A stretch of DNA of 64,000 nt from Lunularia cruciata (lineage: Eukaryota > Streptophyta > Marchantiopsida > Lunulariales > Lunulariaceae): NCBI GenBank assembly GCA_948567375.1, contig OX419762.1:58075034-58139033 (forward strand), read 5' to 3'. Shown here piece by piece: positions 43,901-54,959 of this stretch. The translations under genes were made by a program, and so were the position numbers. The notes under the pieces are model-generated. The model did not search any database, was not told the origin of the DNA, and worked only from the letters and a program-made list of their open reading frames with translations. Positions within the stretch are counted from its first letter, which is position 1; each line of letters opens with the position of its first letter.

Positions 43901-44621
43901 TGATAGAGGAGGAGAGTTTACAGGAAGCATTACTATAGCCATGCTACGACATTTCTCTATCACACATAGAGTAACTACATCCTATAAGCCAAATTCCAAT
44001 GGCTTGGCAGAGAGAACCAATCAGACCTTGTGCATGATGTTGGCCAAAGATGCAAAAATGGAGGGGGCTAAACATCATTGGGACAAGAGGATTCATGCAG
44101 TTGTTTGGGAGTATAGGACAACCATGAAGACTTCCACCGGATATTCTCCATTTCAATTGGTATATGGTATTGAGTCTACCTTACCTATTCACTTTGATCT
44201 TCCTACCTTCCAAAGCATTCATAGGAGATTGAAGAAAGCACAAGGAGGTGATGTAGAGAAGTCAAGGAAAGATCAACTCATGGAGTTGGAAGAGGCAAGA
44301 GCAGTTGCTATGGTTTGAGTGGAGCAAGCCCAAAGGAAACAAAAGGAGAGCTATGACAAGGAGTAAGGCAAGAAGAAAGTGGAGACTTTCAAAGAAGGTG
44401 ATTGGGTAATGTTGTTTGATTCCATTCAATTCAAGAGAGTGCAAAAGAAGTTTTTGCCTAAGTACTTTGGACCTTTCATAGTGGAGAAGGTGTGGGGCAA
44501 TTACACCTATGATCTCAAGGAGTTGGGAGGAAGACATTTTGATAGGATTAACCATGATAAGTTGAAGATGTACCATAGAAGGAAGAGAGACCTTCACTTT
44601 GAGGACAAAGTGAAAACTTAG
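40908..44621 (+). pseudogene. Pol polyprotein of Gypsy-4 (PR-RT-RH-INT) with in-frame stops
   Basis: One frame runs the whole length, broken only by stops at 42,375 (TAA), 43,464 (TGA), 44,316 (TGA) and 44,364 (TAA). The protease has DGGS near residue 119. RT shows VCVDYKKLNAV, VMPFGLCNAPATF and the catalytic box NFIDDFCVYG. RNase H has FILYTDASNVAIGC and TIVTDHKALKYI. Integrase has an HHCC finger (HEGLVCGGHF, CKTCHVC), then the acidic positions in RIDFVGP, VSDRGGEF and GLAERTNQT. The C-terminal GDWVMLFDS..KF.PKYFGPF block follows; no chromodomain is seen. No indel is needed to read it, which fits recent inactivation by point mutation. Confidence 0.9.
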
Positions 44622-44633
44622 TCCGGGGGTAAA

Positions 44634-45326
44634 TGTAACACCCATTTGTGCATGTGTGTGGTATTGTGATATTTAGCTTGGTATTACAAGTACTTAAGAG
44701 ATATTATTTATATAGAGATAAAGGATGGTTCTATATTAGTCATGGTTACCTAAAGTTAGTCATAGATAAGATAGAGGGGACCTTACTTTAGAGGAAGTAG
44801 AAAAGATGAGCACCACTATTTTGGATTCTAGTGTGTTAGACTTGGTATTATTCCTAGGTGTTTGGCTTTGAGGAAAGAGTCGAGAACTCTTGGGCCCGCA
44901 AGCCTTTTTGTTTTGGATTCTTCTTTAGTCCAAGGATAGCCCATGTGAAGGAATCCTTGACTTAGTGGTTGGGTCAAGATAGGACCACATGCTTAGGGGA
45001 ATATGCCCATGTGAATGGATATTCCTTTCTACTTTTTGACTTGACTTGACTTTTAGTCTAATAACTTGAGTTACTACGGTAATTAGTAACTTTGGTACGT
45101 AACTATTTCACAAGTATATAAACAAGGGGTGAGGAGGTACTCATCATCCTTTCATTTGCAACTATCTCTCTCTCATTGAGTTCTCTAGTGAGCAATGTCT
45201 TGAGTCTTGGAGTGTTAGCCTTGGAGGAGTATGATGGAGTTTGGGTTCCTTGCCTTCTTAGTCCATGGTGTGCTACCATAATAGCCACCAGAGGTTCATC
45301 CTGAGTGAGAGACAGGCCGGCTCACA
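44634..45326 (+). repeat. Gypsy-4 3' LTR
   Basis: Starts TGTAACACCC and ends GGCCGGCTCACA. The preceding AGTCCGGGGGTAAA (44,620-44,633) is the likely polypurine tract. Differences from the 5' LTR: five substitutions and one 1-bp indel. Confidence 0.93.
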
Positions 45327-45587
45327 GCTCTCTAGAGCTACACTTTGAAAGTATACCCTTGGACTTGAACTAGGTTTGAAACCCTAATAGTCCCACTGAC
45401 AACACACCCAACGGTGCAAATGGTGCAAAGTGACGATGGGCTCTACTATGGAGTCAGTACCCTAAACACAAGATCTGACCATCGGAAAGTAGTCTATGAG
45501 TGATTGTTAAAATACCTCTAACTACTATCACTACAACTCCAATGTCCGAGGAATGTAGATGCAACATTACAAATGGTGTCATTAGTA
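45327..45587 (-). repeat. Gypsy-2 3' LTR, inner part
   Basis: The LTR resumes as GCTCTCTAGAGCTACACTTT and runs to AAATGGTGTCA, matching the Gypsy-1 LTR. Confidence 0.75.
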
Positions 45588-45700
45588 TCATGCATGTATA
45601 TGTTGCTACACAACATATATTGATGTCAACATCATACACCATAGACACATAAATCATACATGAGTCATACATAGACTCTAAAGTGCCACAATTGCTCCCC
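45588..45700 (+). repeat. R1, inner copy in Gypsy-2
   Basis: ATCATGCATGTATATGTTGC to AAAGTGCCACAATTG corresponds to 16,258-16,361 and lies between the PHD stop and the 3' LTR, as in Gypsy-1. Confidence 0.7.
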
Positions 45701-45861
45701 TAGCTGGCAGTTAGGTCCCTCTAACTCTAGATAGCCATCTACTCCAAGTATATGGTATACCCTATGATGGGCAAAGATCAAGAGGCCGGGTGCTATCGAG
45801 CCCCATTGTTAGTCACTTATCTACAATCTATACCATGTAAAGGATGAACTAACTATAAGTC

Positions 45862-46020
45862 AAGTACATCTAAGTCATAACCATTGTCCTTGAGGGCCCA
45901 TTGTAAGGGGAGGAGTCATACATGCCATATGCCATCCTCTCAAACAACTATCACACACGAACATAATAGCAGCTCCACCAGAAGAGCCACATAACATACA
46001 CCTCAAGCCTGCATGTACAA
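45862..46020 (-). pseudogene. PHD finger of Gypsy-2
   Basis: The frame reads CMLCGSSGGAAIMFVCDSCL then RGWHMACMTPPL and QGQWL, where a stop (TGA for the seventh ligand Cys) ends it early. The fourth ligand is Cys, unlike Phe in Gypsy-1. The frame is directly continuous with the integrase C-terminus (WKDHVPNYAPCYLPNIDG), with no insertion, so the PHD finger is part of the polyprotein. Confidence 0.87.
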
Positions 46021-47110
46021 GTGCCAAGCTTGGGTCCATAGTACCATCAATGTTTGGGAGGTAGCATGGTGCATAATTGGGCACATGATCCTTCCAAACA
46101 ACACAATCACATCCTTCTAACACAAGTATTCCAAATGGCAAAACCTCATGCACTCTCGAGATAGTACAACCTGCCAAAACATCAAGTGTCATTGGTGTTG
46201 TTTGCTATAGCTATACATAGTCACTTGGATGAAATCAACAGATTGAGGATCTAGAACCTCCTCTTCAAATAGTAGCATAACATAAGGTATCCCTATGCTG
46301 AGCAATTGCCAAGTTCTCAAAGGCCATTGGCATCACTCTCCAAAAGATCTCTGCCTATTGAGAACATGCAGTCACCTATACATTTGGATCATCCAAGTCC
46401 AAGACTACAATAGCATCTTGATGAATGGTTGTAGGTAAATTTGGATCTTGTTCATATAGTAGGAAGTAAGGAGAGAAGGATGCTAAGGAGGCTTGCCGGC
46501 TGAACCAATAGCCCATGGCCAACCAATGTAATAGGAGATCCCAATCTCCCAAGTGGCCTCTTTGCAAACCATACTTTTGCAATACTCTCTTCACCGTCTG
46601 AACCACTCTCTTTGCTAAGCCATCTTCTTCAAGGTGATCTTGAGAGGTAGTACAATGATCAATCAAAGCCTTTTCACACAAGACTTGAAACTCCTCCAAG
46701 AACTATGTACCTTGATCAGTCAAAACCTCAACTGGTGCACCAAAATGACTAAGAACCTGATCCAAAAATGAATAAGTCGTCCCTTCATTGGACTTGTCAG
46801 GAAGTGCCACCAACTCAATCCACTTGGAGAAGTGCTCCACCATCACAAAAACATACCAATGATGTCTCATAGTCAACGGTGAAGGTCCAACAAAGTCCAA
46901 ACTCCAATGGTAATCCAATCCCATGATAGGTAATGGGTGTAATTGTAATGTAGGAGCATTGAATGATGCTCTATCTTGGTCATAAACCACACATCTGGCA
47001 ACAAACTATTGTACCTTGGTCTGCATACCATGCCACCAATAGTGACTCTGGTGTAAGCTATAGGTACATTTTACTCCAAAATGTCCTAGCTCCTCATGAG
47101 CATGACGGAC
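46021..47110 (-). pseudogene. Integrase of Gypsy-2
   Basis: The core reads HWSLDFVGPSPLTMRHH, VEVLTDQGT and DGLAKRVVQ. The last has Lys where Gypsy-1 has the catalytic Glu, so the core is inactive. An HHCC finger lies near 46,990-47,100. It aligns throughout with 17,481-18,515. Confidence 0.8.
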
Positions 47111-47465
47111 CACAATTGGAGACCAATTGTGGTCTTTGAGATGGAAGTGGTACTACTCACCCTCTACCATCCTCCCATACATGCAAAAGGTGTCTACTCT
47201 CCAATCTGAACCATTTGGCTTGCTAAAGATCACGATCTCTCTCCTTGGCCCCAATTGTGCTACCCACAACACCAATGCAAAGATAGTCCATCACTAAGAC
47301 ACCATCATGAATGTCTCATTGAATAGTACCAATATCTTCACTCTCTAGATCTATGACCTCAATAACTCATTTTGTATGCGCCAAGAGAGATACCATCAAA
47401 GCCTCAAAAGATATACACAAAAGGCCAATGCATGCCAACCTAGCACCATCTCCTCATTTGGTAGG

Positions 47466-48260
47466 TCAAGGAATATGCGCAATAGCATCCACCTTGGTTT
47501 GTTGAACACCAAGTCCTCTAGGGTAGATAGTGTGACCCAAATACTCAATTTTCTTGTGGAAGAACTTGAGGATGCAATTTGAGTCCATGAGATCTCAACC
47601 TCTCAAACACCTCCAACAATTGTCTCTCATGCTCCTCCACAGTAGTGCTATAAACCAAAATTTCATCAATATAGCACCGAGCAAAATCTTATCCAACTAA
47701 GATCCTATCCATGACCCTCTGGAACTCAGCAAGAGCGTTCTTCATCCAAATGGTAAGAACCTCCACTAATATAAAAAATCCTTGGTGTGAGGATCAATAG
47801 CCCAAAATGTTGTCTTGGACTTATCCTCCTCCTTGATTAGCAACTGATGATATCTTGCTCAAAGATCCAAAGTACTGAAGACCTTTGCATGCCCAATTGC
47901 ATCAAAGATCTCCTTCGCTGTAGGCATGACATACCAATCATCCTTAGTCTGTTGGTTGATAGGATGGTAACCTCTACACATCTACCTATTTGTGTAGTTG
48001 CCATAAATATCCTTCTTGGCTGGCATCATTGTCGCTGATGCATACTCTCCATGTGAATCTCCACCAAACTAGCCTCAAAAAGGTCACTACTCCGGCTCAG
48101 AATCAATGCTTGCTCCATGTCACTCTATTGATAGGGACGTCGGAAAACTGGTGTATCATTAGTCAGCTCAATCCATATACCAGGTCCTTTTTAAGAACCC
48201 AAACCCTTCATACTGAAGGCAAAACAACTCATGTAGCTCCTTAAGAACTTCCAAACTCTC
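47466..48260 (-). pseudogene. RT of Gypsy-2, RNase H deleted
   Basis: The catalytic box reads ARCYIDEILVYS (47,662-47,680), again with Glu in place of the second Asp. Upstream are RT pieces equivalent to Gypsy-1. At about 47,458 the sequence jumps from the integrase linker to the post-RT part: about 620 bp present in Gypsy-1 (18,850-19,477), including RNase H, is missing. Confidence 0.8.
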
Positions 48261-48689
48261 CATTTTTCCTTTCTTGTAAGCTTGGGTCCAAGATCTAGCT
48301 CCCAAGTATCCTCTATAACTATCATAGGAATGGAAGATGTACTGATTGGCTACTACAATAGACCCTTGGAAGTAGTAGTATCATGCTTCCAACCACTAGA
48401 GATCCCAACCTTAGTGTGAAAAACTCCTTCTGATCTGGTTGCAAGCTCCATATGTCCTCTAACAACATCCCAAGTAGACCAAAGGTGTAATCCAAGTAGC
48501 CCACGCTCACCTGGATGGACTCCAAGTAGACCAGTCTCCCTAGTAGCCACTAGTTGTGTCCCAAGAATACCCTGTCCACTCAGTCCATCATCCCCAGCAT
48601 GTGCCCTACATCATCTCGATAGGCACAGGGCTCACAAGTGTCCAAGTGGTGATGCCTATCAAGCACATCCTATGCTACTCTGCCAATCC

Positions 48690-49800
48690 AAGTCAAACAG
48701 TCATGTCCATAGTCTGACCTAACACTTGACGCTTGGATGCCTCTGATACTACTAGAACAATGATAATACTAATGTGAAAACCCATTGCTTGCTCTCTCTC
48801 ATTGATGTTGGGCTCCACCAATTGCTGTGAATGTGAATCCCAAACCAGTCCAGGTCCTCGCTTGCAAAAAGCATGAGAGCTTAGGAAACTCATAAGTGTG
48901 GGAAAAGTGACTCTAGGCTATCCAACTAGGTTCACCATTGCCATAGGTGACCTATAAGCTACTACCATTGTCTGAGACTGATGCCCAACATCCAAGATGT
49001 CATCAACAAGGATGTGGTCTAGTTGCTGAATCCCGTCATATGCATGTTGTAGAACCTCTTTGGGTAAGAGGTTCATCCACCAAAGACAAAGATGATGAGC
49101 CCGTGATCCTACTCTGGCTGCATCTAACAAAATAAAAGGTCCTATCCAAGAATGGACCTAATGTGTACTCTCCACCACTTGAGTGCAAGAATCACCCATC
49201 AAAGGGACGTTCTCCAAAATGTAAGCTAGAGAAACAGACTGATGAACCTAGAGATGTCATAGTATCCATAACATCTCCAAAAACACACCAAAATGTGGAT
49301 CCTCAAGATTGAGACCTCAATGTGTATGTCCTTGACATGGCCATCCAGAAATCACCAAATGAATAGGCCCATGCCTCTCTTGATCATGTGCACCCAATAA
49401 GGAAATGTTTGCTGGTAAGGCCTTCTGGTAATCCTTGACTGCTGACATCGGTAATAACTCAAGATATCGATAAGCCAAGTGTGCCACATGATGTAGAGAG
49501 ATTCACCTAGCAGTCTCGTCTCTCTCCACATACATGAACCTCTGTATTTGTATACCTGCATGTAATACCGTAGTTAGTCTAGTGCTAATCCCACCGAACA
49601 ACGCCAATAGACATACTCTCTCTACTAAATACTGCCAAGCAATGAGTGTGGTATCCAAGGGTGTCAAGGTAATAGACTATGGAGGCTCATCCTCACACTC
49701 ATCTCTTGGTAGTACAAAGGCTCCACTCCAAGCCTACTGCACCAACCAATCTGCATGCTGTTGCAATGCTTCCTTTGAACTCCACAATGGAACATCCAAG
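48690..49800 (-). pseudogene. Cytosine-5 DNA methyltransferase domain in Gypsy-2 pol
   Basis: Motif I reads LLALFGGISTRL, motif IV GWPCQGHT with the catalytic Cys (codons at 49,332-49,340), motif VI ILENVPLMGDS with intact ENV (49,206-49,214), the motif VIII region VGSRAHHLCLWWMNLLP, then GPGLVWDSHSQQLVEP and VLGQTMDM. Compared with Gypsy-1, motif IV and VI neighbours are better kept and the C-terminal motif worse. The flanks follow the same order (protease upstream, RT downstream). Stops make this copy inactive too. Confidence 0.87.
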
Positions 49801-50239
49801 GTGGATGGAACAATCCAACTCGTACTCCAAATCCAAGTGATCTCCTTTGGTATTGGAGTATCCTCTGCATGGGCGTCCCCCACCAATAAGTCACTAGGCC
49901 AAGTAACAACACTACTAAAAACTGAAACTAATGCTGCCATGGTCCCGGACTATAGTGAGCCAAGATTGCCATTACTAAAGCGTACTGGTAGACAACATAC
50001 TTGTCCCTCACCTGACTGCCAACCTAGTCTATAGGAGGTGGTCTCCTCCAATAGTCAATATTGAAATCCATAAGATACAACACTGCTCCCCCAACTAGCA
50101 CATCATATGACTCAATTATTGTTGCAATAGCTTGAGCTCTCACAACCAAGCTATCAGTCGGGTGACTAGGCTGAACCTGGACAACAAGCTCTCCATGTGT
50201 GATGTACTATGTCAAACTAACTCCTAGAGATGTTTGGAT

Positions 50240-50400
50240 CTAAAATGGACACCTCTCTACATTGGTCTTCTGTAACCCTAGACCAACAACTGCAACCTTC
50301 CCCAACATAAGGGGTTGTGCACTAGAGTCTAATAAGACTCTTTGTGGTATATAGATCTTCCTTGAAGGTCTCACCAAGCAGAAAATCCCCCTTTGGTTCT
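50240..50400 (-). pseudogene. Protease remnant of Gypsy-2
   Basis: QRVLLDSSAQPLMLGKVAVV marks the aspartic protease active-site region (D-S-S-A; consensus D-S/T-G-A), with Asp at about 50,329. It lies between gag and DNMT. Confidence 0.6.
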
Positions 50401-51770
50401 CCAAGAGGACAACACCAGGTGTGAACCATGCTCTCTCAAAGGCCGGTCTAGTTGGTAACTCCTCCAATCTAGCCGTTGTTGCCTGCCATAAACCACTGTT
50501 TGTTGAGCAAATCCTACACTCCTCAACCAAGTCAACTCCACTATCAACCACCTCTGCTCTAGTAGTAGGAACCACACCATCCCTACTCTCACAAAGCGTG
50601 GCAGCCAAACTGAACACTGGGATTGGTTCAACTCGCAATGTACACATATCACTGGCTGAAGATAAAGGATAATGCATAATCAGTTGAGCCATCCCAACAT
50701 TGTGCTAGACTCAAATTGTATAGTAATAGGTGGCTGGCTAGTAGGTAGTCCATCATGCACCCCATCACCACCTACCACACCTACACTAGGACGTCTAGGA
50801 GCCATGGATGACATCTATAGGGGCCTTAGAGAGTGTGAAAGACTGAGGAAATCTAACTTGTCTCCCAACCTCTCCTCTTTGTAGGTCCAACTCCATTGAT
50901 GCTCCTCTAGGCTCTAGAGCACGTACTGCACTCCTAGTCAATGCTACAAATGCATCCACTTGTGTTGCTCCACACATGAAGTCCAAAACATCTCTATCAC
51001 CAGCATATGAGGTGGAAACCTCAACACCCAAATTTGATCTCTTTTTAGCAATGGCCATGCTAGCCAATCTTTGCTCCAACTACTCAATCCAAGTAGCAAT
51101 AGTTGTATCAGAAGTAAGGGCAAGTACTGCACCCCTACTAGGTGTAGATCCTCTACCACCACCTCTACCACCTCATCCTCCATGAATTGGAGCTCCTCTT
51201 CTACCTACCATAGCCGCCCTACCACTTCGTAACTTTGGGTGTACCATATTTGTGAAAATGATCACACTGTCTAAGTGCTGACTATTGTGCACCAGAGGTA
51301 TTAGGTCCGCTGCCCTGAGTATACTCTCTCTTATAGTGAGGTCCACCACAAGTCCAACAAGCAACACCACTACTCATTGGCTGCTACTGACCCAAAAATG
51401 AAGGTAAAGGTCTAAGTACAGGAGGCCCTCTACTTGCTCCATAGAACCGAGGCTGTCCACCCTATCCTTGAAAACCAACTAGATGTGGTGCACTCTATTG
51501 CACTCTAGAAGAAGTCACAATTATAGATGAGGTCTTCCTACCAAATCCAAATATCACCACCCTATCCTCTACCATGTTGAGCTCAATACGCTCAACTAAA
51601 CCAAAGACCACTGCCAAAGTAAGCAAAGTAGCCTATAACAACGTAGCATCACAAACTCTACGTCGCAACTCCCTATCTAGTATCCCATACCAAAATTGGA
51701 TTGCCTAGGCCTTAGTAACTCCTTGAGTGAAACTGATCAATTGTCTCATATGAGTGTATGCCTCACGTAG
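50401..51770 (-). pseudogene. Gag C-terminal part of Gypsy-2
   Basis: Matches Gypsy-1 gag: MEQRLASMAIAKKRSNLG, STSYAGDRDVLDFM and RGEVGRQVRFPQSF. A knuckle region falls near 51,250-51,370 but is decayed. It ends at the family-A LTR at 51,771. Confidence 0.7.
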
Positions 51771-52982
51771 TGTAATACTCCGAGGATAGGAGACCTTAAG
51801 AGAAATACACCATGAGAAACACACACTTTCACACTCAAACTCCAATGCCTTAAAGAAGCACCTTCTCTTTATTATATAGACAAAGAGGATCTCCTCCAAG
51901 GAAGCTCCACCATAGGATTAGGCACACAGATAGGTGACATGTTAGCAAGTTCCACCCTTGGATTACTTCCTTGGATAGGTGACATAACGGTTTTGGTCCT
52001 ATCTGGTTGGTCAAACAAGCTTTGATTGGAGTGAATCCTTTAGGGAATCTTCATGTGGGAAGCTCAGAATCACATGGGTGAGGTACCATTGGAAAGCTCT
52101 TGACAAGGCAAACCAAGGGTGAGGGAAGGACAGCCTTTCCTCATGGTAAGAGGGGGGGGGGGTGGGGGGGGGGGGGGGGGGGTAACTGGACATTTGTGAG
52201 GCCTAATTCATTTATTTAGGACTCCAAAATTGCCTTCAAAGATTTCATGCATTTTTTGGTTCTTACTCTATTAGAAAAAGTCTCCTTTTGGTGATACCTC
52301 TTTATGATCTGTTTAGTCCATCATGTGTAACATCCTTCGAGATGCTACCAAACCAATTCTCATCTTTAAATCTTATGTCTAGCTATTGGTTCTAAGGTTT
52401 TCAAATCTATTTTGATTTATGCCCTATTAGTAGAAGTACTGTTTTCGTGATACTTCTATCTGATCTATTTTGACCATCACGTGTAACATCATTCCAGATG
52501 TTACCAAACTAAATTTCTCATCTAGATCATATGGCTAGCTCTTGTGTAAAAGACCGAGACCAAGGAGAGAATTAGGAGAATGGAAACTCACATTGGGACA
52601 CTTGAATGAGTGAAAACTCCAAATGCCTAGCATGAGCTTTGGTTTTGATATTTATAGGTAACATACAAGGCCCTTGAGAAGCTTCTCAAGAAACTTCTCA
52701 AGCCGCTTTCTTAGAGTGCAAGCCAAGTTAACTAGGAAGCTTCTCAAGAAGCTTCCTTCTAAAAACCGCTTACTTGGCGTGCAAGCTAAGCTAGGTAGAA
52801 GCTTCTAAAAACTTCCTTCTAGAAGCTACTTACTTGAGGTACAAGCTACACTAGCTGGGAAGCTTCTCAAGAAGCTTCCTAGATACTTCCAGAATATTCA
52901 AGGCTAATTTGTCTTATGTGCTACTTCGTAAGTCCGACTAACTTTGTCGCTAAACTCCATATTGTTACATCTTGGTATTACA
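51771..52982 (-). mobile_element. Solo LTR, family A, itself interrupted
   Basis: On the plus strand it starts TGTAATACTCCGAGG and ends CTTGGTATTACA. The flanks are CGTAG (51,766-51,770) and CATAT (52,983-52,987); the uninserted Gypsy-1 sequence near 23,826 suggests the original duplication was CGTAT with one change on each side. A Gypsy-3-family LTR sits inside at 52,545-52,969. A run of 11 G, T and 19 G lies at 52,152-52,182. Confidence 0.88.
52545..52969 (-). mobile_element. Solo LTR of the Gypsy-3 family
   Basis: TGTAAAAGACCGAGACC to CCATATTGTTACA on the plus strand, 425 bp, flanked by a perfect duplication TCTTG (52,540-52,544 and 52,970-52,974). It matches the LTRs of Gypsy-3 in reverse orientation, including the AAGCTTCT-rich part. 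Confidence 0.92.
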
Positions 52983-53703
52983 CATATGCTCTCTCTAGCC
53001 TTCCGTTGGAACTCTTGCAAGCTCCTCAGCTTGTCAATCCGCACTCCTTGGTAGTTTTGCCTCAAACACTAGAAGAACTCCACCATGGGGTTAAACCCCG
53101 GTACCACACCACCTCTTGTAGTGGTAGCTCTACTCGTAGTAGCACTATCTCTGGCTAGTACACCTCCACTAGCTCCACCAATGCTACTCGAGCTAGAAAT
53201 TGTAGGTATTGTCAATCTAGTCATGACAACCAAGCCTTAAGTGATAGAGACATAGTTCAAAGACCAATATTGTCTCCATATCTCAATCTCTTCCAAGTGA
53301 GCTCTCTTGAACTCATGGTAATCGTCCATCGGTGGACCCTCCAAATGCTAAAACAACCCCTTCCATGCCATGAAGGGTGTAAAAAAAGTGGGGTTCTGCA
53401 TCTATTGCAGATCACACCAACTATCAAACTCCTAGATGAAGTCATCCAACTCAATGGTACCCATTGTACCAAAGTAATGCCTAGGGCCTTTGAATCTCTA
53501 TAAATCTTGTGCATGTCCCACAAAAACCGTGCAAACACGCCAAGTGCACTCTCCATTGGATTAGCTCCTATGTCAATCTCCAACTCAGAGTCAATCTCCT
53601 CCCTCATTAGGACCTGAGATACAAACTGATATCGAGTGCCACTCCAAGTAAACCCACTACATACTATAGGGCTATGTCTTTGAGAATCCCCAACAAACTC
53701 CAT
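52983..53703 (-). pseudogene. Gag N-terminal part of Gypsy-2
   Basis: The likely start is the ATG at 53,703 (MEFVGDSQRHSP). It matches the gag starts at 24,518 and 35,2xx. Frameshifts occur downstream. Confidence 0.7.
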
Positions 53704-54276
53704 CGTGATAAAGTAACTACAAACCGCCAAGTGCAAACCGGAACCACAAACTGCAATTGCAAATTGCAAGTACTCCACCAAGTACCAACACCACCAACCA
53801 AGCACCATCAAGTGCCAACACTAACAAAACACTACCCACTAATGTAACTCCAATTGAGATAACTATACTTGGGGAAGGATGACCTAAAACCTACCATCAC
53901 AACACGCACTCTCACGGTTTGCAGGTCATCACTTCTTACCTCACCAAAGGATAAACAAAGATAGTCTCATTGGTTATCACTCCAGCTTCACTACCAAGAG
54001 CACACCAGAGCACCAACGCTTTAAATTCAAGGCATCTCACACAAACATGGTGCACAAACAAGAAGCAGAGAATGGAGGGGGTCCAATCACAAAAAAGCTA
54101 AGCAAAAACCCTCCATCTCATAAAACAACATTGGATTGACTCTGCCACCATTTGGCATTTGACATAATAGGAAGTCTTATTAACGTCCTAAGCTACCAAG
54201 ATCACCAAGAATGGCATCAAATTGCCTCTCCTAGCCAAAGCTACAAGTGTATAGATAATAGTGGCACAATCACTAG
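53704..54276 (-). other. Leader of Gypsy-2, first part
   Basis: Homologous to the Gypsy-1 leader. It is cut at ACTAG (54,272-54,276) by the insertion of Gypsy-3 and resumes at 59,916. Confidence 0.75.
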
Positions 54277-54688
54277 TGTAACAATATGGAGTTTAGCGAC
54301 AAAGTTAGTCGGGCTTACGAAGTAGCACATAAGACAAAGTAGCCTAGAATATTCTGGAAGTATCCAGGAAGCTTCTTGGGAAGCTTCCCGGTTAGCTTAG
54401 CTTGCACTTTAAGTAAGTAGCTTCTAGAAGCTTCCAACTAGCTTAGCTTGCACGCCAAGTAGACGGCTCCTAGAAGGAAGCTTCTTGAGAAGCTTCCTAG
54501 TTAACTTGGCTTGCACTCTAAGAAAGCGGCTTGAGTAAGCTGCTTGAGAAGCTTCTCAAGGGCCTTGTATGCTACCTATAAATACCAAAGCCAAAGCTCA
54601 TGCTAGGCATTCGGAGTTTTCCCTCATTCAAGTGTCCCAATGTGAGTTGCCATTCTCCTATTTCTCTCCTTGGATTCGGTCTTTTACA
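54277..54688 (+). repeat. Gypsy-3 5' LTR
   Basis: TGTAACAATATGGAG to CGGTCTTTTACA. TTAGTATCAGAGC (primer site, TATCAGAGC) follows directly at 54,689-54,701. Confidence 0.95.
54367..54584 (+). promoter_or_regulatory. Heat-shock-element-like cluster and TATA box in the Gypsy-3 LTR
   Basis: TTCTAGAAGCTTC at 54,422-54,434 is a perfect three-unit nTTCnnGAAnnTTC heat-shock element. Two-unit GAAGCTTC modules recur at about 54,368, 54,380, 54,478, 54,489 and 54,548. A TATA box TATAAATA lies at 54,577-54,584, downstream of all of them. The 3' LTR keeps the same layout near 59,637-59,800. This suggests, but does not prove, heat-responsive transcription. Confidence 0.6.
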
Positions 54689-54959
54689 TTAGTATCAGAG
54701 CAGGAATGGGATGGATGGAATTTATGGGCCACCAAATCCACTTCCATCAAACCATTGGGATTTTCACGTCCAAATACTACCCAAGCATCGTTTCACACAA
54801 TTCATCACCTCGCACTTTGGACAAGATTTTATGCATATGATCACCATATCTGAGGAACCCTTGGTGCTTCCAGTTGTAACTTATGGAGAATGGTGGACGT
54901 GCTATTTCTATGTGTTAGTAAATTAGATAGATTGGGAGTGGTGTGATAGAAGAGCAACC

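Larger units (their letters stand above)
37499..45326 (+). mobile_element. Gypsy-4: young full-length Ty3/gypsy element
   Basis: The element is 7,828 bp with LTRs of 692 and 693 bp that differ by five substitutions and one 1-bp indel by eye. It has a primer site, gag, a single-frame pol with PR-RT-RH-INT, and a purine tract before the 3' LTR. GCTC flanks it on both sides (37,495-37,498 and 45,327-45,330); if the LTR ended one base earlier the duplication would be AGCTC. The target is the Gypsy-2 3' LTR. The integrase style and absence of a chromodomain suggest the non-chromovirus (Tat/Athila-like) branch. Confidence 0.93.
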
